A stretch of 64,000 bases of DNA from Fictibacillus aquaticus (GTDB lineage Bacteria; Bacillota; Bacilli; Bacillales; Fictibacillaceae): positions 62,001 to 126,000 of the forward strand of contig NZ_NOII01000003.1 of NCBI RefSeq assembly GCF_002245695.1, written 5' to 3'. Under the pieces are notes generated by a model. It did no database searches. It worked only from the letters and a program-made list of their open reading frames with translations, and had not been told where the DNA came from. Position 1 is the stretch's first letter. Each line of letters starts with the position of its first letter. Below are positions 10,415 through 18,643 of the stretch, piece by piece. The position numbers and the translations under genes were made by a program.

Positions 10415-10501
10415 AACAGTTCGTTTCATAGTGTGGTTTTAAAGAAAGATTCGTATTTTTTATTTGAGGAAAGCACAGGGGATTAAGAAAAGGGTGGGAG
10501 A

Positions 10502-11095
10502 ATGACTACCATAGGACTGATTCGGCACGGTATAACTGAATGGAACTCCTTAGGCAAGGCTCAAGGTGTAAGTGATATTCCTTTAAATGAGATTGGCAGA
10601 AAACAAGCCAAAAGCATTGGAGATAGGCTATCTCTTGAAGAACATTGGGATATGATTTTTACGAGTGACTTATCTAGGGCATTTGAAACTGCAAAAATTA
10701 TTGGAAATAAAATAGGCTTGCCTGATTGTCATATTGATGAAAGGTTAAGAGAAATACATTGCGGAAAAATTGAAGGCACTACGGAAGAACAAAGAGTCAG
10801 AAAATGGGGTAGTGAGTGGCGTAATTTAAATCTTGGAATGGAAGACTTTGAAGAAGTATCTAACAGAGGAGTAGACTTTTTAAAAGATATAGTTCGTACA
10901 TACAAAGGTAAACGAATATTGGTAGTCGGCCACGGTGCTTTAATCGGATTAACCTTACAAAAGTTGCTTCCTCAAAAATTCCAACAGACTTATATAGATA
11001 ATACTTCAATTACTATTTTGAATCATATTGAAGACAAATGGAATTGTTCCTTATATAACTGTACTCATCACTTAAATTTATCCAAGGTGCGTTAA
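10502..11095 (+). CDS. Histidine phosphatase family protein (phosphoglycerate mutase-like)
   Basis: 197 residues. The phospho-accepting RHG motif is in GLIRHGITEWN (residues 5-15), the second catalytic His is in VVGHGALIG, and TSDLSRAFETA and RLREIHCGKIEG complete the family signature. These enzymes dephosphorylate sugar phosphates, nucleotides or cobalamin precursors (CobC); the substrate is unassigned. GGGTGGGAG lies just before the ATG. Confidence 0.88.
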   Translation: MTTIGLIRHGITEWNSLGKAQGVSDIPLNEIGRKQAKSIGDRLSLEEHWDMIFTSDLSRAFETAKIIGNKIGLPDCHIDERLREIHCGKIEGTTEEQRVRKWGSEWRNLNLGMEDFEEVSNRGVDFLKDIVRTYKGKRILVVGHGALIGLTLQKLLPQKFQQTYIDNTSITILNHIEDKWNCSLYNCTHHLNLSKVR

Positions 11096-11286
11096 TCTAG
11101 CTTTTTCTTATGATATTAAACAATTGCAGCAGGATTGTGGAAGACAGGGAAATACGTTTAAGGCGCCAGGTAGGAAGCAGGATAATCGTCCCTTTGTCTA
11201 ATAACAGGTAGACGGAAATTTCAGGTTGGAGAGGTATATAGGAAGAGAAAGCGGTAATAAACAGAAAAAGCATCGGGGGTCTTTTT

Positions 11287-11721
11287 ATGGTGGATCAGAT
11301 AATCATCAGTATGGATTGGAATGAAGAGGGTGTTAAAGAGGTAAGGCGAAATCTAATCGAATACAACATGAGCCAAGTCTTAGAACATACGAGACAGGCC
11401 ATTTCTGAAAATGTCAGCATTTTGCTGAAAGGAGACAATGACACGATTCTTGGCGGAATTGTTGGCCAAATCTATTATCATTGTTTAAGCATTGATCTCT
11501 TTTGGATAGATGAAAAGCTGCGTGGCAAGGGATATGGCAAGGAATTAATGACCGCTGCAGAGGAACTGGCATTGAACAAAGGGTGCAAGCTCATAAAGTT
11601 AGACACACTCAGTTTTCAGGCACCTGAATTTTATGAGAAATTAGGCTATCTGGAGTATGGGAAGCTAGATAATTTTCCGGAAGGGTTTAGTCATCATTTC
11701 TTTTATAAGAGGATGGACTAA
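11287..11721 (+). CDS. GNAT family N-acetyltransferase
   Basis: 144 residues. The acetyl-CoA loop is in LRGKGYGKELMTAAEELALNKGC (Q/RxxGxG/A form), followed by LDTLSFQAPEFYEKLGYLEYG, the usual beta-5/helix-4 block. The substrate is unknown. The ribosome binding site is weak (GGGGGTC). A palindromic terminator stands 145 bases downstream. Confidence 0.85.
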   Translation: MVDQIIISMDWNEEGVKEVRRNLIEYNMSQVLEHTRQAISENVSILLKGDNDTILGGIVGQIYYHCLSIDLFWIDEKLRGKGYGKELMTAAEELALNKGCKLIKLDTLSFQAPEFYEKLGYLEYGKLDNFPEGFSHHFFYKRMD

Positions 11722-11867
11722 CTTCTGAAGATAAAGTATTATCACGAGAGGTTAAGGGTTAAATACGCAAATTTTTAATTAAGAAACATAGCAGAATTGT
11801 GTGTAAGATAATTAAGCAGAGGCCAGTCGAGCCTTCTAATAAAAAAGAGAATTAACTATAAAAACGG

Positions 11868-11903
11868 ATGCATTTCTCCAACAAGGAGAAGGGCATCTTT
11901 TTA
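11868..11903 (+). terminator. Rho-independent terminator
   Basis: GATGCATTTCTCC (11868-11880) pairs with GGAGAAGGGCATC (11885-11897) around a short loop, followed by TTTTTA. Confidence 0.75.
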
Positions 11904-11960
11904 TTGAAGTTTAGCTATAGTGTCGTTTAAATAGTAACTGCAAATGTTGGAGGTCTGTTC

Positions 11961-12503
11961 ATGATAAAAGGTACAAATATTTATATAAATCCGGTGGACC
12001 GGAGTGAGGTAGAGGCTTTACTAGAGCTTGAAACAAGGAACATGGATTTTTTTAATCAATATGCCCCGGATCGTGATGCTGATTATTATACGCTGGAAGG
12101 CCATGTGAAAAGACTGGAAAGATTGAAGGAGAACAGAGAAAAGGACTTAGGATACTCTTTTGGTATATACCTGAATATAACGAATGAACTCATTGGTACA
12201 ATTGGTCTTTTTAAGCTGGAAAGAGGTCCTGCGCAAAAGGCGATGGTAGGGTACTCTCTTGATAAAGCGCATAACGGAAAGGGCTATATGACAGAGGCTC
12301 TTCAATTGATCGTTGACTTTGGATTCAGTCAAATTAAACTGCACCGAATCGAAGCTGAAGTCATGCCTCAAAATATCGGATCAATCAGAATATTAGAGAA
12401 GGCGGGCTTTCATAAAGAGGGGATTTCCAAGAAAAATGTGAAGATAAACGGAAAATGGGAAGATCATCAGGTGCTCGCCATCATTAATGATAAAGATGAA
12501 TAA
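11961..12503 (+). CDS. GNAT acetyltransferase, RimJ/RimL type
   Basis: 180 residues with the RimJ/L pattern: an N-terminal strand and helix (INPVDRSEVEALLELETRN), GYSLDKAHNGKGYMTEALQLIVDFGF for acetyl-CoA binding, and LHRIEAEVMPQNIGSIRILEKAGFHKEG. Relatives acetylate the alpha-amino group of ribosomal proteins or other primary amines. TTGGAGGTC precedes the ATG. Its last codons overlap the start of the next gene, so the two are translationally coupled. Confidence 0.88.
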   Translation: MIKGTNIYINPVDRSEVEALLELETRNMDFFNQYAPDRDADYYTLEGHVKRLERLKENREKDLGYSFGIYLNITNELIGTIGLFKLERGPAQKAMVGYSLDKAHNGKGYMTEALQLIVDFGFSQIKLHRIEAEVMPQNIGSIRILEKAGFHKEGISKKNVKINGKWEDHQVLAIINDKDE

Positions 12504-13197
12504 TTTGTCTATACCAGAGATCAAAATAGTCGACGGCTGGAAAGATGTCGTGATAGAAAAAAGTGATGAAAAGTTAGTACCGCTAAGTCAAAACAGCCGT
12601 TTTATCGTAAAGCCTATGTATTATTTAAGTGGAATACATGGCGCTGTAAACGAATGCTATGTTCGCGAATCGCTTGCTCATAAGCTAGAGCAAGCATCAT
12701 TAAAGCTTCCCAGCGGTTATAAATTTATAATCTGGGATGCGTGGAGACCAGTGGAAGTTCAGCAGTCATTATTTAATAATTATAGAAAGAAATTATCTGT
12801 GAAGCATCCAACTGCCAGTGAAGAAGAGTTAATAGCTTTAACACAGAAATATGTAGCATTACCGTCTACTGATGTATTAAAACCTTCACCGCATTTAACA
12901 GGCGGTTCCGTGGATTTATCACTTGCAGATGAAAAAGGAAAGCTGCTTAATATGGGAACAGATGTTGATGACTTATCCAATAAAGCTGCAACAAGATACT
13001 ATGAAATCAGGCAAAACACCAATAAATTAAATGATAATGAGAAAGAGTGTTTACATAATAGAAGATTGCTATATTACACACTTACGTCCGTAGGTTTTAC
13101 GAATTATCACGAAGAATGGTGGCATTATGATTTTGGAAATCAGCTCTGGGGAAAGGTTTCGGATAACAAGGCTATATACTCTTCCATATACATTTAA
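12487..13197 (+). CDS. D-alanyl-D-alanine dipeptidase (M15D, VanX/DdpX-like)
   Basis: 236 residues. Zinc site and catalytic motifs: SPHLTGGSVDLSL (the SxHxxGxAxD pattern, with Ser in place of Ala) and EEWWHYDFG (ExxWH); WDAWRPVEVQQSLF is the conserved WRP segment. The family cleaves D-Ala-D-Ala, either in VanX-type glycopeptide resistance or in peptide salvage (DdpX). No vanHA genes are nearby and no signal peptide is visible, so cytoplasmic salvage is more likely. ATG 12487 overlaps the acetyltransferase by 17 bases; ATG 12496 is an equally possible start. Confidence 0.88.
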   Translation: MIKMNNLSIPEIKIVDGWKDVVIEKSDEKLVPLSQNSRFIVKPMYYLSGIHGAVNECYVRESLAHKLEQASLKLPSGYKFIIWDAWRPVEVQQSLFNNYRKKLSVKHPTASEEELIALTQKYVALPSTDVLKPSPHLTGGSVDLSLADEKGKLLNMGTDVDDLSNKAATRYYEIRQNTNKLNDNEKECLHNRRLLYYTLTSVGFTNYHEEWWHYDFGNQLWGKVSDNKAIYSSIYI

Positions 13198-13227
13198 TGA
13201 AGCATTTGAGAGAGGGGCTGTGTTTAA

Positions 13228-13437
13228 ATGGAATTTAATGCGTCTCAATTAATGGAAGCCAAACGTCAGATTGATTCAACCTTACACAAGCTAAGAGAAA
13301 CCGTGAAAACCCTTGAAGCTAAAGAAAATCCTAATAGATATAAATCTCAAATCACTTTAGCCAAAAGACGGATAGAAGCTTTCGAAATTTCTGCAGCTCT
13401 TATTGAAAGAGAGGTAAATAAACCAAGCATCCATTAA
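13228..13437 (+). CDS. Small coiled-coil hypothetical protein (69 aa)
   Basis: The ATG follows AGAGGGGC. The product is almost wholly helical with heptad-like charge pattern (LMEAKRQIDSTLHKLRETVKTLEAKE), without Cys or membrane segments. It follows the dipeptidase by 30 bases and may share its transcript. No function is known to me. Confidence 0.65.
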   Translation: MEFNASQLMEAKRQIDSTLHKLRETVKTLEAKENPNRYKSQITLAKRRIEAFEISAALIEREVNKPSIH

Positions 13438-13454
13438 ATCCCAGGCTTGAACAA

Positions 13455-13483
13455 TTGACATACTAGCAGCGACGTACTAGTAT
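13455..13483 (+). promoter_or_regulatory. Sigma-A promoter of the riboswitch-permease unit
   Basis: TTGACA (13455-13460) and TAGTAT (13478-13483) are separated by exactly 17 bases; the leader would start near 13490. Confidence 0.8.
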
Positions 13484-13554
13484 TGAACATTATCAGAACG
13501 GCCTACGTTCATATATCGCAAGCTATGATTGCTGTGGATCACACTACAGCAGGA

Positions 13555-13628
13555 GCAGCTTCTGGAGAGACCGCACGATTTGCGGCGCCGAAGGGTTCAC
13601 AATCTCAGGCAAAAGGACAGAAGAGTAT
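13555..13628 (+). promoter_or_regulatory. Glycine riboswitch, single aptamer
   Basis: CTTCTG (13559-13564) and CAGAAG (13619-13624) close the aptamer. Inside are the hallmark blocks GGAGAGACCGC, CGCCGAAGG and CTCAGGCAAAAGGACAG. Only one full aptamer is visible. A small hairpin just upstream (GCTGT 13531-13535 with ACAGC 13546-13550) may be the 'ghost aptamer' partner seen with singlet glycine riboswitches. Two terminator hairpins lie between the aptamer and the permease start, so control is probably by transcription termination. The CycA-type permease downstream fits glycine sensing. Confidence 0.88.
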
Positions 13629-13646
13629 TGAATTTGTATTTGTTTT

Positions 13647-13678
13647 GCATGTGTTTTTCGTGCAGTACATGCTTTTTT
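13647..13678 (+). terminator. First hairpin of the riboswitch expression platform
   Basis: GCATGT (13647-13652) pairs with ACATGC (13667-13672), followed by six T. It starts 20 bases after the aptamer, so ligand-dependent refolding is plausible. Confidence 0.6.
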
Positions 13679-13694
13679 AATATTCTTATGTACT

Positions 13695-13727
13695 AGAGAT
13701 TGGAGATCCCTCCAGTCTCTTTTTTTC
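13695..13727 (+). terminator. Second terminator in the permease leader
   Basis: AGAGATTGGAG (13695-13705) pairs with CTCCAGTCTCT (13710-13720) with one mismatch, then seven T. It is a strong intrinsic terminator 35 bases before the permease start. Confidence 0.8.
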
Positions 13728-13761
13728 GTGCTTTTTTACATCTTAGAAGGAGGAATCATCC

Positions 13762-15108
13762 ATGTCACAGCAAGAGTTAAAGAGGGATTTAGCCAACCGC
13801 CATGTGCAGCTGATCGCGATTGGCGGCACGATTGGCACCGGGTTGTTTTTAGGTTCAGGTAAAGCGATTCAGCTTGCGGGACCGTCTGTCATTTTCGCTT
13901 ATCTGATCGTTGGGATCGCGTTGTTTTTTATGATGAGAGCGCTGGGTGAACTGCTGCTCTCAAAAGAGGGATATCAGTCGTTTACGGATATTGCGGAGGA
14001 CTATCTTGGACCGCGGGCTGCGTTCGTGACAGGGTGGACGTATTGGTTCTGCTGGATCATGACCGCTATGGCCGATGTAATCGCGGTAGGCGTCTATGTG
14101 CAATATTGGTTTAACATTCCGCAGTGGGTACCGGCGATTGTCTGTTTGCTTCTTTTACTGTGGCTCAATCTTTTAACGGTAAAGCTATTTGGGGAATTGG
14201 AGTTTTGGTTTGCTTTGATCAAGGTGGTGACGATTCTCGCGTTAATCGTGATTGGGGCTTTTTTGCTCGTGATTGGGTATCAAACCGATGCGGGGGGAGT
14301 TTCGGTGACTAACCTGTGGAATCATGGCGGTCTGTTTCCAAATGGAATGACCGGATTTTTATTATCATTCCAGATGGTTGTGTTTGCGTTCGTGGGAGTA
14401 GAATTGGTCGGTGTAGCTGCAGCGGAAACGTCTGATCCGAGAAAAAATATCCCGTCTGCCATCAATAAAATCCCGCTTAGAATTCTGTTTTTCTACGTCG
14501 GCGCTTTGATTGTCCTGCTTTGCATCAATCCGTGGACACAATTAAGCGCAGCGGAAAGTCCTTTCGTTAAAACGTTCAGTTTAATCGGGATACCGCTTGC
14601 TGCTGGAATCATAAATTTCGTCGTCCTAACATCCGCAGCATCTGCCTGCAACAGCGGACTGTTTTCAACAAGCCGGATTCTGTTTACGTTAAGCAGAAGT
14701 GAACAGGCGCCTAAAGCGTTTAAAAAATTGACGAAAAATCATGTGCCTGGAAACGCGCTTTGGGTTTCTGCGGTTGTCGTTTCAGTGGGAGCACTGCTGA
14801 GCAAACTGATTCCAGAGCAGGCTTTCGGCATTGTAACGACAATCAGTGCAATCTGCTTTATCTGGGTGTGGAGTGTCATCCTGATCAGCCATATAAAATA
14901 TCGAAAAAACCGTTCAGACCTGCACGAAAAGTCAGCGTTTAAAGCACCACTTGCTCCATTCATTAACTATGCAGTGCTGACGCTGTTTGGCCTGATTCTG
15001 ATCGTGCTGGGATTTGCGGAGGCTACCCGCCCGGCGTTATTGCTTACACCACTGTGGTTTATTTTATTATTTATACTGTCTTCTTCTAAAAGAAAAGCCT
15101 TGCCGTGA
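13762..15108 (+). CDS. Amino acid permease, CycA/AapA type (glycine/D-alanine/D-serine)
   Basis: 448 residues, 12 hydrophobic helices of the APC superfamily. The N-terminus LANRHVQLIAIGGTIGTGLFLGSGKAI is the unwound substrate-binding helix 1 typical of the AAT family; MMRALGELL and the helix TDIAEDYLGPRAAFVTGWTYWFCWIM match the CycA/AapA branch. It imports small neutral amino acids with protons. AGAAGGAGG lies before the ATG. The glycine riboswitch in the leader points to glycine as a physiological substrate. Confidence 0.88.
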   Translation: MSQQELKRDLANRHVQLIAIGGTIGTGLFLGSGKAIQLAGPSVIFAYLIVGIALFFMMRALGELLLSKEGYQSFTDIAEDYLGPRAAFVTGWTYWFCWIMTAMADVIAVGVYVQYWFNIPQWVPAIVCLLLLLWLNLLTVKLFGELEFWFALIKVVTILALIVIGAFLLVIGYQTDAGGVSVTNLWNHGGLFPNGMTGFLLSFQMVVFAFVGVELVGVAAAETSDPRKNIPSAINKIPLRILFFYVGALIVLLCINPWTQLSAAESPFVKTFSLIGIPLAAGIINFVVLTSAASACNSGLFSTSRILFTLSRSEQAPKAFKKLTKNHVPGNALWVSAVVVSVGALLSKLIPEQAFGIVTTISAICFIWVWSVILISHIKYRKNRSDLHEKSAFKAPLAPFINYAVLTLFGLILIVLGFAEATRPALLLTPLWFILLFILSSSKRKALP

Positions 15109-15224
15109 ATCCAGTTATACGCAAGTTGGCATAATGCTTTCAAAGAAGAGAGACTCTAAGCTGGATACAGTTCAGCAATTCGTTTTGCTTCCCCTGCAGT
15201 ATAAAAATTGATACTATGGCACTT

Positions 15225-15240
15225 AAAAGTACGTACTTTT
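15225..15240. promoter_or_regulatory. 16-bp perfect palindrome upstream of the nitroreductase
   Basis: AAAAGTACGTACTTTT is self-complementary. It lies about 60 bases before the nitroreductase start, with a further AGTAAC downstream. In Bacillus, nitroreductases of the YodC/MhqN kind are under redox repressors of the HxlR (YodB) and MarR (MhqR) families, so this could be an operator. The match to any one regulator is not established. Confidence 0.4.
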
Positions 15241-15302
15241 TATTATTTAGTAACAACTTTATAATAAGTTTTCTGGTGGAGATAAATGAGGGAGAGAGAT
15301 AC

Positions 15303-15977
15303 ATGAATAAAGAAGCAAAGAAACAAGAAATTCTAGAAGCGTTTCAGTTCAGATCGGCCACAAAGGAGTTTGATCCGAGCAAAAAGATATCGGATGACGA
15401 CTTCGAGTTCATTCTTGAAACGGGCCGGATGTCTCCAAGCTCATTCGGATTTGAGCCTTGGCGTTTTGTGGTCATTCAGAATAAAGAGCTGCGAGAACAG
15501 CTGAAGCCTGTTTCGTGGGGAGCGCAAGGGCAGTTGCCGACAGCGAGTCATTTCGTCGTGATGCTATCCCGTTCGGCAGAGGATATGATCTACAGCTCGG
15601 ATTACATTGAACATATAAAGAAAGATGTACACCAGCTGCCTTCAGAGGCATATGAGGCGATCAGCAAGTTTTATAAAACATTCCAAGAATCGGATTTCAA
15701 GCTGCTTGAAAACGAGCGTTATATGAATGACTGGGCTGCCAAACAAGTGTATATCGCGCTCGGTAACATGATGACCGCAGCCGCGCAGATCGGGATCGAT
15801 TCTTGTCCGATTGAAGGGTTCGACCAGGAGAAGGTTCATGACATTCTTGAGAAAGCGGGAGTTTTAGAAGGCGGGAACTTCCAAGTCGCCGTGATGGCTG
15901 CGTTTGGGTACCGAGTCCGCGACCCGCGTCCAAAGAGCCGTCAAGACATGAAGGATATTGTGAAATGGGTAAAATGA
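15303..15977 (+). CDS. Nitroreductase family NAD(P)H-dependent flavoprotein
   Basis: 224 residues from ATG 15303, which follows GAGGGAGAG; the frame is open further upstream to 15216 but without a ribosome binding site. FMN-binding residues are in FQFRSATKEFDP and the MSPSSFGFEPWRFVVI block, with IDSCPIEGFDQEKV and AAFGYRVRDPRPKSR near the end, as in YodC/MhqN/NfsB-like proteins. They reduce nitro compounds and quinones by two electrons. The 16-bp palindrome upstream is a possible redox-repressor site. Confidence 0.9.
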   Translation: MNKEAKKQEILEAFQFRSATKEFDPSKKISDDDFEFILETGRMSPSSFGFEPWRFVVIQNKELREQLKPVSWGAQGQLPTASHFVVMLSRSAEDMIYSSDYIEHIKKDVHQLPSEAYEAISKFYKTFQESDFKLLENERYMNDWAAKQVYIALGNMMTAAAQIGIDSCPIEGFDQEKVHDILEKAGVLEGGNFQVAVMAAFGYRVRDPRPKSRQDMKDIVKWVK

Positions 15978-16010
15978 CTTCGTAAAAAAGTTTATGAAAA
16001 CGCGAGATTG

Positions 16011-16062
16011 AACTGCACCCCGATTGTTAGACACAACTAACAATTGAAGGTGCAGTTTTTTA
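16011..16062 (+). terminator. Long two-part terminator hairpin
   Basis: AACTGCACC (16011-16019) pairs with GGTGCAGTT (16049-16057), and inside it ATTGTTAG (16023-16030) pairs with CTAACAAT (16037-16044). T residues follow. Confidence 0.8.
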
Positions 16063-16123
16063 TGTGTAAAAAGCAATGTATAAGCAATACTAAGAAAAAG
16101 TATTTTATAAGGGAGGAATTGTG

Positions 16124-16282
16124 ATGACCAATCGCAATGGCAGTGAAGGAAGCAAAAATCAAGGTTCGCCTAAAGCACAACATGATCAAGAGTTCAGCAG
16201 TGAGTTAATGAGCGGCAATAATAACAAAGGAAATGAATATCGTTCAAAATTAGGAAGTAAATCAAAGAGTAAACCGAAGTAA
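16124..16282 (+). CDS. Small hydrophilic hypothetical protein (52 aa), possibly spore-related
   Basis: ATG 16124 follows GGGAGG by seven bases, and a strong terminator follows the stop. The product is rich in Ser, Asn, Gly and Lys (start MTNRNGSEGSKNQGSPKAQH, end SKSKSKPK), with no hydrophobic core, which recalls minor small acid-soluble spore proteins in composition. I cannot place it in a named Ssp family. Confidence 0.65.
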   Translation: MTNRNGSEGSKNQGSPKAQHDQEFSSELMSGNNNKGNEYRSKLGSKSKSKPK

Positions 16283-16292
16283 AGTAAATAAT

Positions 16293-16330
16293 AAAAAAAT
16301 CGTGAGAGAGTTGCATCTCACGATTTTTTT
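16293..16330. terminator. Bidirectional terminator
   Basis: An A-rich arm plus ATCGTGAGA (to 16307) pairs with TCTCACGAT plus T run (16316-16330). It serves the small + gene and the leftward ahpF. Confidence 0.9.
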
Positions 16331-16343
16331 GGGGGTAAAAGTT

Positions 16344-17873
16344 TTAATTCCGAATCAGGTAATCAAATGCCCCTAAAGCGGCAGTGGCGCCGGATCCCAT
16401 GGAGATGATGATTTGCTTGTATGCGCTGTCTGTGCAGTCGCCAGCGGCAAATACACCAGGGATGTTCGTGGCACCGTGCTTGTCGGTCACGATCTCACCG
16501 AAGCGGGTACGTTCGATCGACTCGCCGAGCCAGTCAGTGTTTGGCACGAGACCGATCTGAATGAAAACACCCTGCAGCTCGATATGATGCACTTCTTGCG
16601 TATCGCGGTCGATATACGAGATACCGTTGACCTTATCCGTACCGGTAATCTCTTTCGTCTGAACGTTCTTTAAAACCGTGACGTTCGGCAGGCTGTAAAG
16701 GCGGTCCTGCAGAACTTGGTCGGCCTTCAACTCAGGCATGTACTCAAGAACCGTAACATGCTTCACGATACCTGCGAGGTCGATGGCCGCCTCAATGCCG
16801 GAATTTCCGCCGCCGATCACGGCAACATCTTTTCCTTCAAACAACGGACCGTCACAGTGTGGGCAGTAGGCCACGCCTTTGTTCTTGAACTCGGCTTCAC
16901 CTGGCACGCCGACGTTGCGCCAGCGGGCACCTGTGGAAAGGATGACGGATTTACTTTTTAACACCGCGCCGTTCTCGAGCTCAAGCTCGATCAGGTCTTT
17001 CTTTTCTAAACGCTGAGCACGCTGCAGGTTCATCACGTCAATGCCGTACTCTTTCACATGCTCTTCAAGGCTTGCGACTAGCTTAGGTCCTTCTGTCTGC
17101 TTCACACTGATAAAGTTCTCGATACCCATCGTATCCATCACTTGTCCGCCAAAGCGCTCCGCCACGATACCTGTACGGATTCCTTTGCGTGCCGCATAGA
17201 TAGCGGCACTTGCGCCGGCAGGTCCGCCGCCGACAACAAGCACATCGTACGGATCTTTATCAGAAAGCTCAGACGCATCAGGGCCGTTCCCCATCTTCGC
17301 CAAAATTTCTTCAAGCGTCATCCGGCCGCTGCCAAACGGCTCGCCGTTAAGCATAACCGTCGGAACAGCCATCACTTTTTTGCTTTCTACTTCTTCTTTA
17401 AAAGCAGCGCCGTCAATCATGGTGTGAGTGATGCCAGGATTCAGGATACTCATCAGGTTCAATGCCTGTACCACATCAGGGCAGTTATGGCAGCTTAAGC
17501 TGATATACGACTCGAAATGATAATCGCCGCTTATGCTTTTCACCTGATCGATGACACTTTGATCAACCTTTGGAGCTCTTCCGCTGACTTGCAGGAGAGC
17601 GAGTACGAGAGAAGTGAATTCGTGTCCGAGCGGAATACCAGCGAATGTGACGCCAGTATCTTCACCAACGCGGTTCACGCTGAAGCTCGGTGTTCGTTCT
17701 AGTTCTGTTTTTTCAATAGATATGCGGGAAGACATGGCTGCCAGCTCATTGACTAACGCCAGCATGTCGCGCGATACGTCATCGGACCCTGGGCTGACTT
17801 TTAGCAGCACATCGCCTTCCATCAGCTGAAGATACTGATCTAACTGTGCTTTTACTTCTGCATCTAATAGCAT
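16344..17873 (-). CDS. ahpF: Alkyl hydroperoxide reductase subunit F
   Basis: 509 residues, full length. Order: an N-terminal double thioredoxin-fold domain with the redox pair C128-HN-C131, then a thioredoxin-reductase-like part with FAD motif GGGPAG (215-220), the second redox pair C337-PH-C340 and NADPH motif GGGNSG (354-359). It passes electrons from NAD(P)H through these dithiols to AhpC. TAAGGAGCG precedes the ATG. It starts 12 bases after ahpC ends, so the two form one leftward operon under the PerR-box promoter. Confidence 0.97.
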   Translation of the reverse strand: MLLDAEVKAQLDQYLQLMEGDVLLKVSPGSDDVSRDMLALVNELAAMSSRISIEKTELERTPSFSVNRVGEDTGVTFAGIPLGHEFTSLVLALLQVSGRAPKVDQSVIDQVKSISGDYHFESYISLSCHNCPDVVQALNLMSILNPGITHTMIDGAAFKEEVESKKVMAVPTVMLNGEPFGSGRMTLEEILAKMGNGPDASELSDKDPYDVLVVGGGPAGASAAIYAARKGIRTGIVAERFGGQVMDTMGIENFISVKQTEGPKLVASLEEHVKEYGIDVMNLQRAQRLEKKDLIELELENGAVLKSKSVILSTGARWRNVGVPGEAEFKNKGVAYCPHCDGPLFEGKDVAVIGGGNSGIEAAIDLAGIVKHVTVLEYMPELKADQVLQDRLYSLPNVTVLKNVQTKEITGTDKVNGISYIDRDTQEVHHIELQGVFIQIGLVPNTDWLGESIERTRFGEIVTDKHGATNIPGVFAAGDCTDSAYKQIIISMGSGATAALGAFDYLIRN

Positions 17874-17885
17874 AGGTAACGCTCC

Positions 17886-18449
17886 TTAAATTTTGCCTAC
17901 AAGATCAAGGCTTGGCTTCAGTGTCGCAGAACCTTCTTCCCATTTCGCCGGGCAAACCTCGCCTGGATTCGTACGGACATATTGCGCAGCTCTCAGCTTG
18001 CTGACAACTGTGCTCGCATCACGGCCGATTCCGCCAGCGTTTACTTCTACCGTTTGAATGATTCCGTCTGGATCGATAATGAACGTTCCGCGGTCGGCAA
18101 GACCTTCTTCTTCGTTCAATACGTCAAAGTTGCGGGAAAGCTTTTGTGAAGGATCGCCAATCATGACATATTCGATCTTGCTGATTGCTTCAGAGTGATC
18201 GTGCCAAGCTTTATGAGTAAAGTGAGTATCTGTTGAAACGGAGTAAACTTCAGCTCCAAGTTCTTTTAACGTCGCATATTCGTTCTGAAGGTCTTCTAGC
18301 TCAGTAGGGCAAACAAATGTGAAATCCGCTGGGTAAAAGCAGACAACGCTCCATTTTCCTTTAAAGTTTTCTTCTGTAACATCGATGAAATCACCGTTAT
18401 GATAGGCTTTTGCAGCAAATGGTTTTACTTCTGATCCGATTAATGACAT
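17886..18449 (-). CDS. ahpC: Peroxiredoxin AhpC
   Basis: 187 residues, a typical 2-Cys peroxiredoxin. The peroxidatic cysteine is C47 in DFTFVCPTE and the resolving one C166 in GEVCPAKW. It reduces hydrogen peroxide, organic peroxides and peroxynitrite in the cytoplasm and is recycled by AhpF, encoded next. AGGAGG lies upstream of the ATG. The promoter region carries a PerR box, so induction by peroxide is expected. Confidence 0.98.
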   Translation of the reverse strand: MSLIGSEVKPFAAKAYHNGDFIDVTEENFKGKWSVVCFYPADFTFVCPTELEDLQNEYATLKELGAEVYSVSTDTHFTHKAWHDHSEAISKIEYVMIGDPSQKLSRNFDVLNEEEGLADRGTFIIDPDGIIQTVEVNAGGIGRDASTVVSKLRAAQYVRTNPGEVCPAKWEEGSATLKPSLDLVGKI

Positions 18450-18501
18450 GAGTAAATTCCTCCTAGATGTGTAATTTAGTTTACTGCTCGAAAACAGTAA
18501 A

Positions 18502-18555
18502 CGATAATAATTCTAATTCAATAAGGATTATCATATAGTAGTTATTGTTTGTCAA
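18502..18555 (-). promoter_or_regulatory. ahpCF promoter with PerR box
   Basis: On the minus strand TTGACA (18550-18555) and GATAAT (18527-18532) are 17 bases apart. Just downstream, TTAGAATTATTATCG (18502-18516) matches the Bacillus Per box TTANAATNATTNTAA at all but the last two bases. A bound PerR would block transcription at the start point. Confidence 0.8.
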
Positions 18556-18612
18556 GAGATACAATCAGATTGAACTTATATCAAAAAAGAACTGAACAGA
18601 AATGAAGCAAAA

Positions 18613-18642
18613 AAAGAGACCGTACACAAGGACGGTCTCTTC
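18613..18642 (-). terminator. Terminator of the methyltransferase gene
   Basis: AGAGACCGT (18615-18623) pairs with ACGGTCTCT (18632-18640); a T run follows on the minus strand. Confidence 0.8.
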
Positions 18643-18643
18643 A

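Noticed and set aside
9780-11830. Shared phrase near CAGGATTGTG at 9788, 11128 and 11790
   Set aside because: The similarity is too short and the flanks do not align, so no repeat family can be supported.
15216-15302. Upstream extension of the nitroreductase
   Set aside because: The extra 29 codons cover the promoter palindrome and have no ribosome binding site; ATG 15303 does.
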